Assembly: GCA_964537955.1 (NCBI GenBank)
Contig: CAZICY010000035.1
Span: 1-17,471 of the forward strand
Length of the DNA: 17,471 nt
Origin: Mxb001 sp964537955
Lineage (GTDB): Bacteria; Actinomycetota; Actinomycetes; S36-B12
Direction of reading: 5' to 3'
The notes beneath the pieces were generated by a model that had not been told where the DNA came from, made no database searches, and saw only the letters and a program-made list of their open reading frames with translations. Position numbers and translations under genes: made by a program. The first letter of the stretch is position 1, and each line of letters begins with the position of its first letter. Below, piece after piece: positions 7,155-14,021 of this stretch.

Positions 7155-7370
7155 GACGGTGTCACTTCCTGCCGGCGCCACAGGTCGCCCGCGGTCGATC
7201 CGCCCTGGGGCGGCGCGGCTCCGCACCCACGTCGGGTCGGAGGACCGCTCCCTGGTGGCCCTCCCCCTGTGGCGGGTGGGCCCCGCAATCGGCGGGAACG
7301 GCCCGCCAAGTCTGCCACAGGGAGGCGCGGGGTCCCCGGCGGGGTGTCCGCTGCGCGGACGGACCCGGCC
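7155..7370 (-). other. trmD-rplS intergenic region and structured rplS leader
   Basis: This 216-base gap, the longest in the window, has no credible gene. On the minus strand it holds a promoter-like CCCTGTGGCAGACTT at 7308-7322. Directly after it is an inverted repeat GGCGGG/CCCGCC with a five-base loop (7291-7307), and nearer the gene a second one, CCGCC/GGCGG (7200-7213). The rplS ribosome binding site AGGAAG lies at 7165-7170. If the motif is the promoter, the rplS transcript carries a GC-rich untranslated leader of roughly 140-150 bases, room enough for a ribosomal-protein leader structure. That function is inference; GC-rich DNA forms short inverted repeats easily. Confidence 0.5.
7308..7322 (-). 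promoter_or_regulatory. Putative rplS promoter element (extended -10, TGGCAGACT)
   Basis: The minus strand reads CCCTGTGGCAGACTT, 153 bases before the rplS ATG. It contains TGG-CAGACT, which resembles an extended -10 (TGN followed by a near-TANNNT hexamer). A GGGGAC lies 17 bases upstream and could be a weak -35. Fourteen of the fifteen bases recur upstream of rpsP at 9649-9663, the other ribosomal protein gene here that follows a sizeable gap. This makes a shared promoter or regulator site more likely than chance. Confidence 0.5.
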
Positions 7371-8087
7371 TCAGTCGGAGTCCTCCTGGGAGCCCGCCAG
7401 GAGGTCCGGACGCACGTCCCGGGTGCGCCGCTCGGCCTGGTCGCGCCGCCAGGCGGCGATGCGGGCGTGGTCGCCGGACAGCAGCACGTCGGGCACGTCG
7501 TGGCCGCGCCACTGCGGGGGCCGGGTGTAGACCGGGCCCTCGACCAGGCCTTCCATGGCCCCGGGCGCGAAGGAATCGTCGGTGATGCTGTCCTCGTTGC
7601 CCACCACGCCGGGCAGTAGCCGGGCGACAGCCTCGACGATCGCGAGGGCGGCCACCTCGCCGCCCGCGAGGACGTAGTCGCCCAGGGATACAGGCACGAC
7701 CTCAGCCCGGCCGGCGTACTCCTGCGCGACGCGCGCGTCGATGCCCTCGTAGCGACCGCAGGCGATGACCAGCCCCTCGCGCGCGGCCCAGTCGACGGCG
7801 AGCACCTGGGTGAACGGGCGCCCCGAGGGGGTCGGGATGACCAGGAGCGGTCGCTCATGCTCGGGCAGGACGGCGTCGAGCGCCTCGCCCCAGGGCTCCG
7901 GGCGCATCACCATGCCCGGGCCTCCGCCGTAAGGCTCGTCGTCGACGGTGCGGTGCCGATCGTGCGTGAAGTCGCGCAGGTCGTGCACGCGGATGTCGAG
8001 CAGTCCCTGCTCGCAGGCCTTGCCGACGAGCGACAGCCCGAGCGGGGCGAGATAGTCGGGGAAGATCGTGACGATGTCGATCCTCAC
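7371..8087 (-). CDS. trmD: tRNA (guanine-N1)-methyltransferase TrmD
   Basis: A 238-residue SPOUT methyltransferase that makes m1G37 next to the anticodon and so prevents +1 frameshifting. The N-terminal VRIDIVTIFPDYLAPLG is canonical. YGGGPGMVMRPEP (53-65) and the trefoil-knot AdoMet-binding loops VIACGRYEGIDARV (107-120) and SLGDYVLAGGE (134-144) are all present, followed by LLPGVVGNEDSITDDSF (158-173) and the C-terminal tRNA-binding helices with the VYTRPPQWRGHDVPDVLLSG block. The start is GTG at 8087, whose GTGA overlaps the rimM stop by four bases, giving translational coupling. The frame upstream to 8459 is a shadow of rimM. The length is normal for the family. A 216-base gap separates it from rplS. 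Confidence 0.97.
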   Translation of the reverse strand: MRIDIVTIFPDYLAPLGLSLVGKACEQGLLDIRVHDLRDFTHDRHRTVDDEPYGGGPGMVMRPEPWGEALDAVLPEHERPLLVIPTPSGRPFTQVLAVDWAAREGLVIACGRYEGIDARVAQEYAGRAEVVPVSLGDYVLAGGEVAALAIVEAVARLLPGVVGNEDSITDDSFAPGAMEGLVEGPVYTRPPQWRGHDVPDVLLSGDHARIAAWRRDQAERRTRDVRPDLLAGSQEDSD

Positions 8088-8632
8088 GACGTCACTCCCG
8101 CTTCCTCCTGGCCGTCGCCCTCGTCGACATCGAGCAGGCCCTCGGGGGGACGGACGACGATGCGCCCGGCATCCAGGTCGACGGCGGGCACGATGTCGGC
8201 GACGAAGGGCACGAGGATCTCCGCCGCGGTCGGGCTCGCGCGCACGGCCAGGACGTCCTGTGCGGGCAGATGAAGCACTTCGGTCACCGCGCCGACGCGT
8301 TCGCCCTCCTCGGTGAGCACCTCCAGGCCGATCAGGTCGTCGTCGTAGTACTCGTCCGGGTCCTCGGGGCGCTCCCCGGGCGCCCGCTCTGCCTCGAGCA
8401 GGAGTCCCGTGAGCTGCTCGGCGGCCGTGCGATCGTCGACGCCGGCGAAGTGCAGGCACAGGCGTCCGCCGTGCGGTCGCTCGGACTCGATGCGCAGCGC
8501 GCGATCCGTGCCCATGACGAGTACGTCGACACCGGCCGCGAGGCGTCGCTCGGGCTCATCGGTCAGGACGTCGACGAGCACGTCGCCCTTGACGCCCAGA
8601 GCGCGACCCACGCGCGCGACTACGACGCGCAC
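8084..8632 (-). CDS. rimM: Ribosome maturation factor RimM
   Basis: A 182-residue RimM, which binds ribosomal protein S19 and helps mature the 3' domain of 16S rRNA in the 30S subunit. The N-terminal RimM domain (about 1-88) begins VVVARVGRALGVKGDVLVDVLTDEPERR. The PRC-barrel domain follows with EYYDDDLIGLEV (94-105), VLHLPAQDVLAVRA and ILVPFVADIVPAVDLDAGRI near 138-157, all diagnostic. A short acidic tail (DVDEGDGQEE) closes the protein. The start is GTG at 8632, six bases after the khpA stop; no better start exists in frame, and the conserved domain begins two residues later. It is coupled to trmD by a four-base overlap. Confidence 0.95.
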   Translation of the reverse strand: MRVVVARVGRALGVKGDVLVDVLTDEPERRLAAGVDVLVMGTDRALRIESERPHGGRLCLHFAGVDDRTAAEQLTGLLLEAERAPGERPEDPDEYYDDDLIGLEVLTEEGERVGAVTEVLHLPAQDVLAVRASPTAAEILVPFVADIVPAVDLDAGRIVVRPPEGLLDVDEGDGQEEAGVTS

Positions 8633-8638
8633 GATGCG

Positions 8639-8878
8639 CTAGCGCTCGTCGACGTCGAGGAAGTCGATGCGCACGTGACCGTCGCGAGAGATAGCGGACA
8701 CGACGGTGCGCAGGGCCGTGGCCGTGCGCCCGGAGCGCCCGATGACGCGGCCCATGTCCTCAGGGTGCACGCGCACCTCGAGCGAAGGCCCGCGTCGTCC
8801 CGTGCGCGCACGCACGGCGACGTCATCGGGATGGTCGACGATCCCGCGCACGAGGTGCCCCAGGGCGTCCTCGAGCAC
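8639..8878 (-). CDS. khpA: KH-domain RNA-binding protein KhpA
   Basis: A 79-residue single KH-domain protein of the KhpA (YlqC) type. In Gram-positive bacteria it pairs with KhpB to bind many transcripts and influence cell elongation and division. It begins LEDALGHLVRGIVDHPDDV, typical of the family, and carries the RNA-binding GxxG loop as Gly47-Arg-Ser-Gly50 within MGRVIGRSGRTATALRTVV. The start is GTG at 8878, one base after the rpsP stop (TGACGTG), so it is coupled to rpsP; the frame upstream to 8932 is proline- and arginine-rich shadow of rpsP. Its place between rpsP and rimM is conserved in Gram-positive bacteria. A KhpB partner is not in this window. Confidence 0.93.
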   Translation of the reverse strand: MLEDALGHLVRGIVDHPDDVAVRARTGRRGPSLEVRVHPEDMGRVIGRSGRTATALRTVVSAISRDGHVRIDFLDVDER

Positions 8879-8879
8879 G

Positions 8880-9506
8880 TCAGGCCTCGGTGGACTCGGC
8901 CGCGGCCGAGGTGGCCTCGGCGACGGCCTCATCGGCTACGACAGCAGCGGCGTCGGCGACAGCATCGGCCTCGATGGCAGCCTCCACGGCGGCCTCGGCC
9001 TCGGCGGCGCTGATCTCGCCGGCGTTGGCCTCGGCGATCTCGACGATGGCCTCGGCCTCGGCGAGCACCGCGTCATCTGCCGCCGCCACCGCGACGGTCT
9101 GGGCCACAGCGGCGTCAGCGACCTTCTCCGCGACCTTGCGCGGCGCCGGCGTCTTGGGCTCGTCGGCCGCCTGCTTGACGGCTGCCTCGTACGCGGCGAC
9201 CTTGGACTCCTTGGGAGCGGCGACCTTGAGGGTGCCCTCCTGTCCGGGCAGGCCCTTGAACTTCTGCCAGTCGCCGGTGATCTTCAGCAGCACGAGCACG
9301 GCGTCGGTCGGCTGCGCGCCGACCTTGAGCCAGTGCTGGGCGCGGTCGGAGTCGATCTCGATAAGGCTGGGATCTTGCATCGGCTGGTAGACGCCGATCT
9401 CCTCGATCGCCCGACCGTCGCGCTTGGTGCGCGAGTCGGCGACGATGACGCGGTACTGGGGGGCGTGGACCTTGCCCACGCGCTTCAACTTGATCTTGAC
9501 GGCCAC
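8880..9506 (-). CDS. rpsP: 30S ribosomal protein S16 with a long Ala/Glu-rich C-terminal extension
   Basis: A 208-residue S16, about twice the length of a minimal S16 (80-90 residues). The core is canonical: VAVKIKLKRVGK, APQYRVIVADSRTKRDGRAIEEIG, then PSLIEIDSDRAQHWLKVGAQPTDAVLVLLK. From about residue 100 the protein becomes Lys/Ala- and then Ala/Glu/Val-rich (about 130-208), a low-complexity and probably helical or disordered acidic tail. Actinobacterial S16 often has such an extension, but this one is long. GTG at 9506 is chosen because the family N-terminus begins exactly there and GGAG lies eleven bases upstream (9518-9521); GTG codons at 9515 and 9536 are in frame but less well placed. 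It heads the rpsP-khpA-rimM-trmD block. Confidence 0.95.
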   Translation of the reverse strand: MAVKIKLKRVGKVHAPQYRVIVADSRTKRDGRAIEEIGVYQPMQDPSLIEIDSDRAQHWLKVGAQPTDAVLVLLKITGDWQKFKGLPGQEGTLKVAAPKESKVAAYEAAVKQAADEPKTPAPRKVAEKVADAAVAQTVAVAAADDAVLAEAEAIVEIAEANAGEISAAEAEAAVEAAIEADAVADAAAVVADEAVAEATSAAAESTEA

Positions 9507-9680
9507 GGCCGGCACTGCTCCATTCGATTGGGCCACCCGAGGGTGGTCAGGGTGGGCCCTGGGCGTCGCGTGGGGCTGCGCCGCCGCCGGTCCCGGCGGG
9601 TACGCCGCCCGGGGTTGAGAGGGACCCTGGACCGCGTACAGCAGGGGGAAGTCTGCCAGAGGGGGCCCGCACGGGGCGAA
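9507..9680 (-). other. ffh-rpsP intergenic region and rpsP leader
   Basis: This gap of 174 bases holds no credible gene. On the minus strand it contains an inverted repeat GGGGC/GCCCC (9673-9688) that spans the ffh stop and has no T-tract, then the promoter-like CCCTCTGGCAGACTT (9649-9663). Two further short inverted repeats follow: GGCGG/CCGCC (9595-9609) and CCACC-CTCG-GGTGG (9533-9546), the latter about 30 bases before the rpsP start. The rpsP ribosome binding site GGAG lies at 9518-9521. A leader of about 140 bases is implied if the motif is the promoter. Confidence 0.5.
9649..9663 (-). promoter_or_regulatory. Putative rpsP promoter element (extended -10, TGGCAGACT)
   Basis: The minus strand reads CCCTCTGGCAGACTT, differing by one base from the element upstream of rplS at 7308-7322. 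It lies 143 bases before the rpsP GTG and just downstream of the ffh stop. TGG-CAGACT fits an extended -10; no clear -35 is seen 16-18 bases upstream. The match to the rplS copy is the main support. Confidence 0.5.
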
Positions 9681-11228
9681 TCAGCCCCCGAGGAGCTTCT
9701 TCACGTCGTCCGGCAGCTCGAAGTCGGCCGGCGCGGCCGGCGCCGCCGGGGCCTCTGCCGCGCGCACGGCGGCATCGCGCTCCTCGGCGGCCCTCTTGGC
9801 GGGATTGCCGCTGCGGCCCTTCTTGGGCTTGGCGGGGGCCTTGCCCGAGCGCCCCTTCGACTTCTTGCCGCCTCCGCCGCCGAACCCGGGCATGCCCGGC
9901 ATCCCGGGCATGCCCGGCATGCCCTTGCCACCGCGCATCTGTCGCATCATCTTCTGCGCCTCGCCGAAGCGATCGACGAGCCCGTTCACGTCGCTCACCT
10001 GCGTGCCGGAACCGCGCGCGATCCGAGCCCGACGCGACGCATTGAGGATCTTGGGGTCGCGACGCTCCGCGGGCGTCATCGACTGGATGATGGCGGCAAC
10101 TCGATCGAGGTCCTTGTCATCCACCTGGTCGAGCTGGGCCTTCATGTCGCCCATCCCCGGCAGCATCCCGAGGATCTTGCCCAGCGAGCCCATCTTCTTG
10201 ACGGCCTGCATCTGCTCGAGGAAGTCCTCGAGGGTGAAGTCCTCGCCCTGCGAGACCTTCTGCGCCATCCGCTCGGCCTGCTCGGCATCGAAGGCGCGCT
10301 CGGCCTGCTCGATGAGCGTGAGCACGTCCCCCATGTCGAGGATGCGCGAGGCCATGCGGTCGGGGTGGAAGGCCTCGAAGTCCTCGAGCTTCTCCCCCGT
10401 TGAGGCGAAGAGCACCGGGCGGCCGGTCACGGACACGATGGAGAGCGCGGCACCGCCGCGTGCATCGCCATCGAGCTTGGTGAGGACCACGCCGTCGAAG
10501 CCCACCCCGGCTCCGAACTCCTCGGCTGTGCGCACGGCATCCTGGCCGATCATCGCGTCGACGACGAGGAGGACCTCGTCGGGATCCACGGCGTCGCGCA
10601 CCTGCGCGAGCTGGGCCATGAGCTCCGCGTCGATGGCGAGACGGCCCGCGGTGTCCACAATGACGATGTCGTTCACGTGCACTTCGGCGTGCTTCACCGA
10701 GTCGCGCGCGACGCTCACCGGGTCGCCGATGCCGTTGCCCGGCTCCGGGGCGAAGACAGGCACGCCAGCCCTCTCGCCGACGATGCGCAGCTGGTCGACG
10801 GCATTGGGGCGCTGAAGGTCCGCGGCAACGAGCAGCGGCGTGTGCGACTGGGACTTCAGGTAGGCAGCGAGCTTGCCCGCCAGGGTGGTCTTGCCCGCGC
10901 CCTGCAGGCCGGCGAGCAGGATGACCGTGGGCGGCTGCTTGGCGAAGCGCAGCCGACGGGTCTCTCCGCCGAGGATCTGCACGAGTTGCTCGTGCACGAT
11001 CTTGACCACCTGCTGCGCCGGGTTGAGGGCTCCCGAGACCTCGGCCGACAGTGCCCGCTCCTTGACCCTGGCGCAGAAGTCGCGGACGACGGGCAGCGCC
11101 ACGTCGGCGTCGAGCAGTGCGATGCGGATCTCGCGGACCGTCTCGTCGATGTCCGCCTCGGACAGGCGACCCTTGCCGCGGAGGTTGCGGAAAGTGGCCG
11201 CGAGGCGGTCGGACAGCGAAGCGAACAA
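9681..11228 (-). CDS. ffh: Signal recognition particle GTPase Ffh (SRP54)
   Basis: A 515-residue SRP54 protein. It binds 4.5S RNA and nascent signal sequences and pairs with FtsY to target proteins to the Sec translocon. The four-helix N domain (about 1-90) is followed by the G domain with P-loop GLQGAGKTT (107-115), ADLQRPNAVDQL (136-147), DTAGR (192-196) and TKLDG (250-254). The methionine-rich M domain covers about 325-435. The C-terminus adds a GMPGMPGMPGMPG run (436-448), a Gly/Lys-rich linker and an acidic end DFELPDDVKKLLGG. The start is TTG at 11228: GGGAG lies nine bases upstream and the protein then begins FASLSDRL as in relatives. It follows glnD by 52 bases. Confidence 0.97.
   Translation of the reverse strand: MFASLSDRLAATFRNLRGKGRLSEADIDETVREIRIALLDADVALPVVRDFCARVKERALSAEVSGALNPAQQVVKIVHEQLVQILGGETRRLRFAKQPPTVILLAGLQGAGKTTLAGKLAAYLKSQSHTPLLVAADLQRPNAVDQLRIVGERAGVPVFAPEPGNGIGDPVSVARDSVKHAEVHVNDIVIVDTAGRLAIDAELMAQLAQVRDAVDPDEVLLVVDAMIGQDAVRTAEEFGAGVGFDGVVLTKLDGDARGGAALSIVSVTGRPVLFASTGEKLEDFEAFHPDRMASRILDMGDVLTLIEQAERAFDAEQAERMAQKVSQGEDFTLEDFLEQMQAVKKMGSLGKILGMLPGMGDMKAQLDQVDDKDLDRVAAIIQSMTPAERRDPKILNASRRARIARGSGTQVSDVNGLVDRFGEAQKMMRQMRGGKGMPGMPGMPGMPGFGGGGGKKSKGRSGKAPAKPKKGRSGNPAKRAAEERDAAVRAAEAPAAPAAPADFELPDDVKKLLGG
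9887..9925 (-). repeat. In-gene tandem repeat encoding (Gly-Met-Pro) units in Ffh
   Basis: About four copies of a nine-base unit (plus strand close to CCCGGCATG) encode consecutive Gly-Met-Pro triplets after the M domain of Ffh. Such GMP runs are common in bacterial SRP54 C-termini, so this is part of the protein and not a mobile or regulatory repeat. Copy number could vary between strains. Confidence 0.7.
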
Positions 11229-11280
11229 CGCGGACGACTCCCGATGAGGTGGGGCCCGGAGGCCCGGGCGACGCCCCAGC

Positions 11281-13686
11281 CTAGATCGTGAGCGCGGTGG
11301 CCTCCTCCTGGCCTTGCTGGAGCCGATCGAGCACGGCGCCCACGACGCGGCCGCGCTCCGCCGGGCTCAGCCGGCCGCCTCCTCGCGCGCGCAGGTAGAA
11401 GACATCCACCGCCTCCGACCCGAGCGTCTCGATGCGCGCGGCCACGATGGTCGCTCCGGCCCGGCTGATGGCCTCCCCGATGCGGTGAAGAAGCGCCGGC
11501 TCGTCATGGGCGCGCACCTCCAGCACGTCAGCCTCGCTGGCCGCACCCGGCACGAAGTCAACCCTCGGTGGCGCCCCCGGCGTGCCGCGACGGCGGTGCG
11601 ACAGCCGCTCGCTGACGTCGATCTCCTCGGCGAGAGCACGCAGGATGTCCGATCGCACGAGGTCGAGGGCAGGGAACTCCCCGAAGAAGGGCACCACCGT
11701 CCAGACGGTGATGGCTCGGTCGCCGACCGTCTCGGTGTCGGCGGCCTTGACGTCGAGTCGGTGAACGGCGAGCACGCCGGCGATCGCGCCGAGGAGGCCG
11801 GGGCGATCTGGGGCGGCGATGACGACGCGGGACGCCGGCGTGCCGCGCTCGAGGACGAGCGCGACCCCGTCGTCCGCCAGGAGACGGGCATGTCCGTCCG
11901 CGATCGCCGGCGGAGGCGGAGGAAGGTGCCCGGACAGTCGCAGTCGGGTCCGCGCCACCAGCGCGTCGACGAGGGAGGCCTTCCAGTCGCTCCATGCGCC
12001 TGGGCCGGTCGCCGCGGCATCGGCGTAGGTCAGCGCCCGCAGCAACTCCAGCGCCTCCACGCTCTCCACGGCGGCGGCCACGCGCTCCGCCGTGAGCGGA
12101 TCATCGAGGTCCCTGCGCGTGGCGGCCTCGGGCAGCAGCAGGTGGTGACGCACCATCAGCACCAGGATGGCGCGATCGGCTTCGTCGAAGCCCATGCGTG
12201 CCGCGATGACATCTGTGAGATCAGCGCCGACCTCGCTGTGATCCCCGGGTCGCGCCTTGCCGATGTCATGCAGGAGCGCTCCCACGAGCAGCAGATCCGG
12301 GCGCGCAACGTCGCGCAGATGGTCAGCTGACGCAGCGGCAGTCTCGACGAGATGACGATCCACCCGGTAGACGTGCACCGGATTGCCCTGTGGTGCCGAG
12401 CGCACCACAGCCCACTCCGGGATGAGTCGCGTGATGAGGCCGTGCCTATCCAGCGCCTCCCACACCGGCACCAGGCCCGCGCCCGAGCCCAGGAGCGAGA
12501 CGAAGGCATCACGGGCCTCCGCGGGCCAGGGCGCGGGCAGGGGTGCCGACTCGCGCGCCAGCCTCACGACCGCGCCGGGGGCGAGCGGCAGCCCGGCCTG
12601 CGCGGCGGCGGCCGCGAGTCGCAGGACGAGTGCCGGGTCGCGGTCGGGGCGGGCCTCGGCAGCAAGCGCCACCTCCCCTTCGTGCACCACCGCGCCGTCG
12701 GCGAGGGGTACCCGCTCGGGCCCCGGCCTGTGCAGGCGCAGACGCACCTGGCGGCTCGTGCGACCCCTCGTCAGCCGGGAGATGCGGTGCCACGTGGTGT
12801 CGGACGCGTAGGCGACCGCGCGCGCCGCATCGCCGAGCTCGCGCAGCAGTTGGTCACGGCCCTCGAGCCCGAGGGCCTGTGCGACGTCGTGCTGGTCCTG
12901 CGCGCGCAGCACGTCCGCGGGGCGCCGCCCCGCGGCGAGTGCGCAGTCATGCAGCGCGTCGCGGATGTCGAGCAGCATCGACCTCGCATCCGCCAGGCCC
13001 TCCCGCGGGACATCGGTCAGCCACGAGGCGGCAATCGCGTCGAGGATGCCCGCGTCGCGCAGGCCGCCGTAGGACTCCTTGAGGTCGGGCTCGAGCAGGT
13101 GCGCCGCGTCGCCGTGACGTGCGCGACGGTGCTCGACGGATGCACGCACCTCGTCCATGCGGGTGCGCGCCAGGGCCCGCCAGTCCGCGAGGATTGCGCT
13201 CGTGACGCGTTCGCCAAGCGCGTGATCCCCCGCGACCGATCGAGCATCGAGGAGACCGAGGATGACGCGGACGTCGCTCGTCGCGGCGCGGCGCACCTCG
13301 GCCGGCGTGCGCACGCTGTGGTCCACCCTGACTCCGGCGTCCCACACGGGGTAGAAGAGCGCATCGGTCGCACGGGCAACCGCGGCATCCGCGGGGTCGA
13401 CGCGCTCGGGCAGGACGAGCAGCAGGTCCAGATCGCTGCCGGCGGTGAGATCAGCCCTTCCGTAGCCGCCCACGGCAAGCAGTGACGCGCCGAGCTCGGC
13501 GGCGCCGCTGGCGGCGAAGACCCCCGAGAGCCAATCGTCCGTGAGCGTCGCCAGGGCGCGCCGTCGAGCCGCCCGCGACGCCACCGGCCGCTCGAGCAGC
13601 TCGCGACGCGCCTCGCGGTACGCCGCGGGGTCGGCGGACGGGGTCGCGACCCCGTCCGCCGAACCGGCGCTCGACTGGTGCGTCAC
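11281..13686 (-). CDS. glnD: P-II protein nucleotidyltransferase / nucleotidyl-removing enzyme GlnD
   Basis: An 801-residue bifunctional enzyme that modifies and demodifies the P-II protein encoded just upstream. In Corynebacterium and Streptomyces the modification is adenylylation, not uridylylation. The nucleotidyltransferase domain shows GGYGRADLTAGSDLDLLLVL (73-92) with metal ligands Asp85 and Asp87. The GlnD-specific helical domain follows, with the DLKESYGGLRD motif (201-211). The HD hydrolase domain has His445, LLVGALLHDIGKA with His473-Asp474, GDHSEVG (481-487) and a His514-His515 pair. Two ACT domains are at about 620-690 and 720-790. All catalytic groups are intact. The start is GTG at 13686, with a GTGA four-base overlap on the glnK stop. 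Its N-terminal 20 residues are not conserved. Confidence 0.96.
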   Translation of the reverse strand: MTHQSSAGSADGVATPSADPAAYREARRELLERPVASRAARRRALATLTDDWLSGVFAASGAAELGASLLAVGGYGRADLTAGSDLDLLLVLPERVDPADAAVARATDALFYPVWDAGVRVDHSVRTPAEVRRAATSDVRVILGLLDARSVAGDHALGERVTSAILADWRALARTRMDEVRASVEHRRARHGDAAHLLEPDLKESYGGLRDAGILDAIAASWLTDVPREGLADARSMLLDIRDALHDCALAAGRRPADVLRAQDQHDVAQALGLEGRDQLLRELGDAARAVAYASDTTWHRISRLTRGRTSRQVRLRLHRPGPERVPLADGAVVHEGEVALAAEARPDRDPALVLRLAAAAAQAGLPLAPGAVVRLARESAPLPAPWPAEARDAFVSLLGSGAGLVPVWEALDRHGLITRLIPEWAVVRSAPQGNPVHVYRVDRHLVETAAASADHLRDVARPDLLLVGALLHDIGKARPGDHSEVGADLTDVIAARMGFDEADRAILVLMVRHHLLLPEAATRRDLDDPLTAERVAAAVESVEALELLRALTYADAAATGPGAWSDWKASLVDALVARTRLRLSGHLPPPPPAIADGHARLLADDGVALVLERGTPASRVVIAAPDRPGLLGAIAGVLAVHRLDVKAADTETVGDRAITVWTVVPFFGEFPALDLVRSDILRALAEEIDVSERLSHRRRGTPGAPPRVDFVPGAASEADVLEVRAHDEPALLHRIGEAISRAGATIVAARIETLGSEAVDVFYLRARGGGRLSPAERGRVVGAVLDRLQQGQEEATALTI

Positions 13687-14021
13687 AGCGCGTCGGGGCC
13701 GCTCTCCCCGGTGCGGACGCGGACGACGGACTCGACGGGGACGACCCAGACCTTGCCGTCGCCAATCTTGCCCGTCTGTGCGGCGGTGACGATGGCATCG
13801 ACCACTCCACCGGCCTCCGCGTCGTCAACGACGACCTCGACGCGCACCTTGGGCACGAGGTCCACGGTGTACTCCGCCCCCCGATAGACCTCGGTGTGGC
13901 CGCGCTGCCGTCCGAAGCCGCTGGCCTCGCTCACGGTCATGCCCTGGATGCCCTTGGCCTCGAGGGCAGCCTTCACGTCCTCGAGCTTGAAGGGCTTGAT
14001 GATCGCGGTAACGAGCTTCAT
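13683..14021 (-). CDS. glnK: P-II nitrogen regulatory protein (GlnK/GlnB type)
   Basis: A 112-residue P-II signal protein, a trimer that senses 2-oxoglutarate and ATP/ADP and controls AmtB and nitrogen regulation. MKLVTAIIKPFKLEDVKAAL is the family start. The T-loop (about 37-55) reads GRQRGHTEVYRGAEYTV, with Tyr46 and the modification site Tyr51. KVRVEVVVDD (58-67) and TGKIGDGKVWVVPVESVVRVRTGE (83-106) are the B- and C-loop signatures. The ATG at 14021 overlaps the amtB stop by four bases (ATGA) and the 3' end overlaps glnD by four. Linkage to amtB favours GlnK over GlnB by name; it may be the only P-II protein in the cell, which cannot be judged here. Confidence 0.96.
   Translation of the reverse strand: MKLVTAIIKPFKLEDVKAALEAKGIQGMTVSEASGFGRQRGHTEVYRGAEYTVDLVPKVRVEVVVDDAEAGGVVDAIVTAAQTGKIGDGKVWVVPVESVVRVRTGESGPDAL

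Noticed and set aside
9661..9689. Intrinsic terminator after ffh
   Set aside because: Inverted repeats are present around the stop codon, but there is no T-tract on the minus strand and the repeats overlap the coding end.
9887..9925. Short tandem repeat as a CRISPR-like or regulatory array
   Set aside because: Units are nine bases without spacers, in frame, and encode the common Gly-Met-Pro run of Ffh.
8706..10403. Long plus-strand open frame (565 codons) opposite khpA, rpsP and ffh
   Set aside because: Its Gly/Leu/Asp/Arg-rich repeats mirror the Ala/Glu-rich tail of S16 and the Ffh sequence on the other strand. No start context or family similarity.
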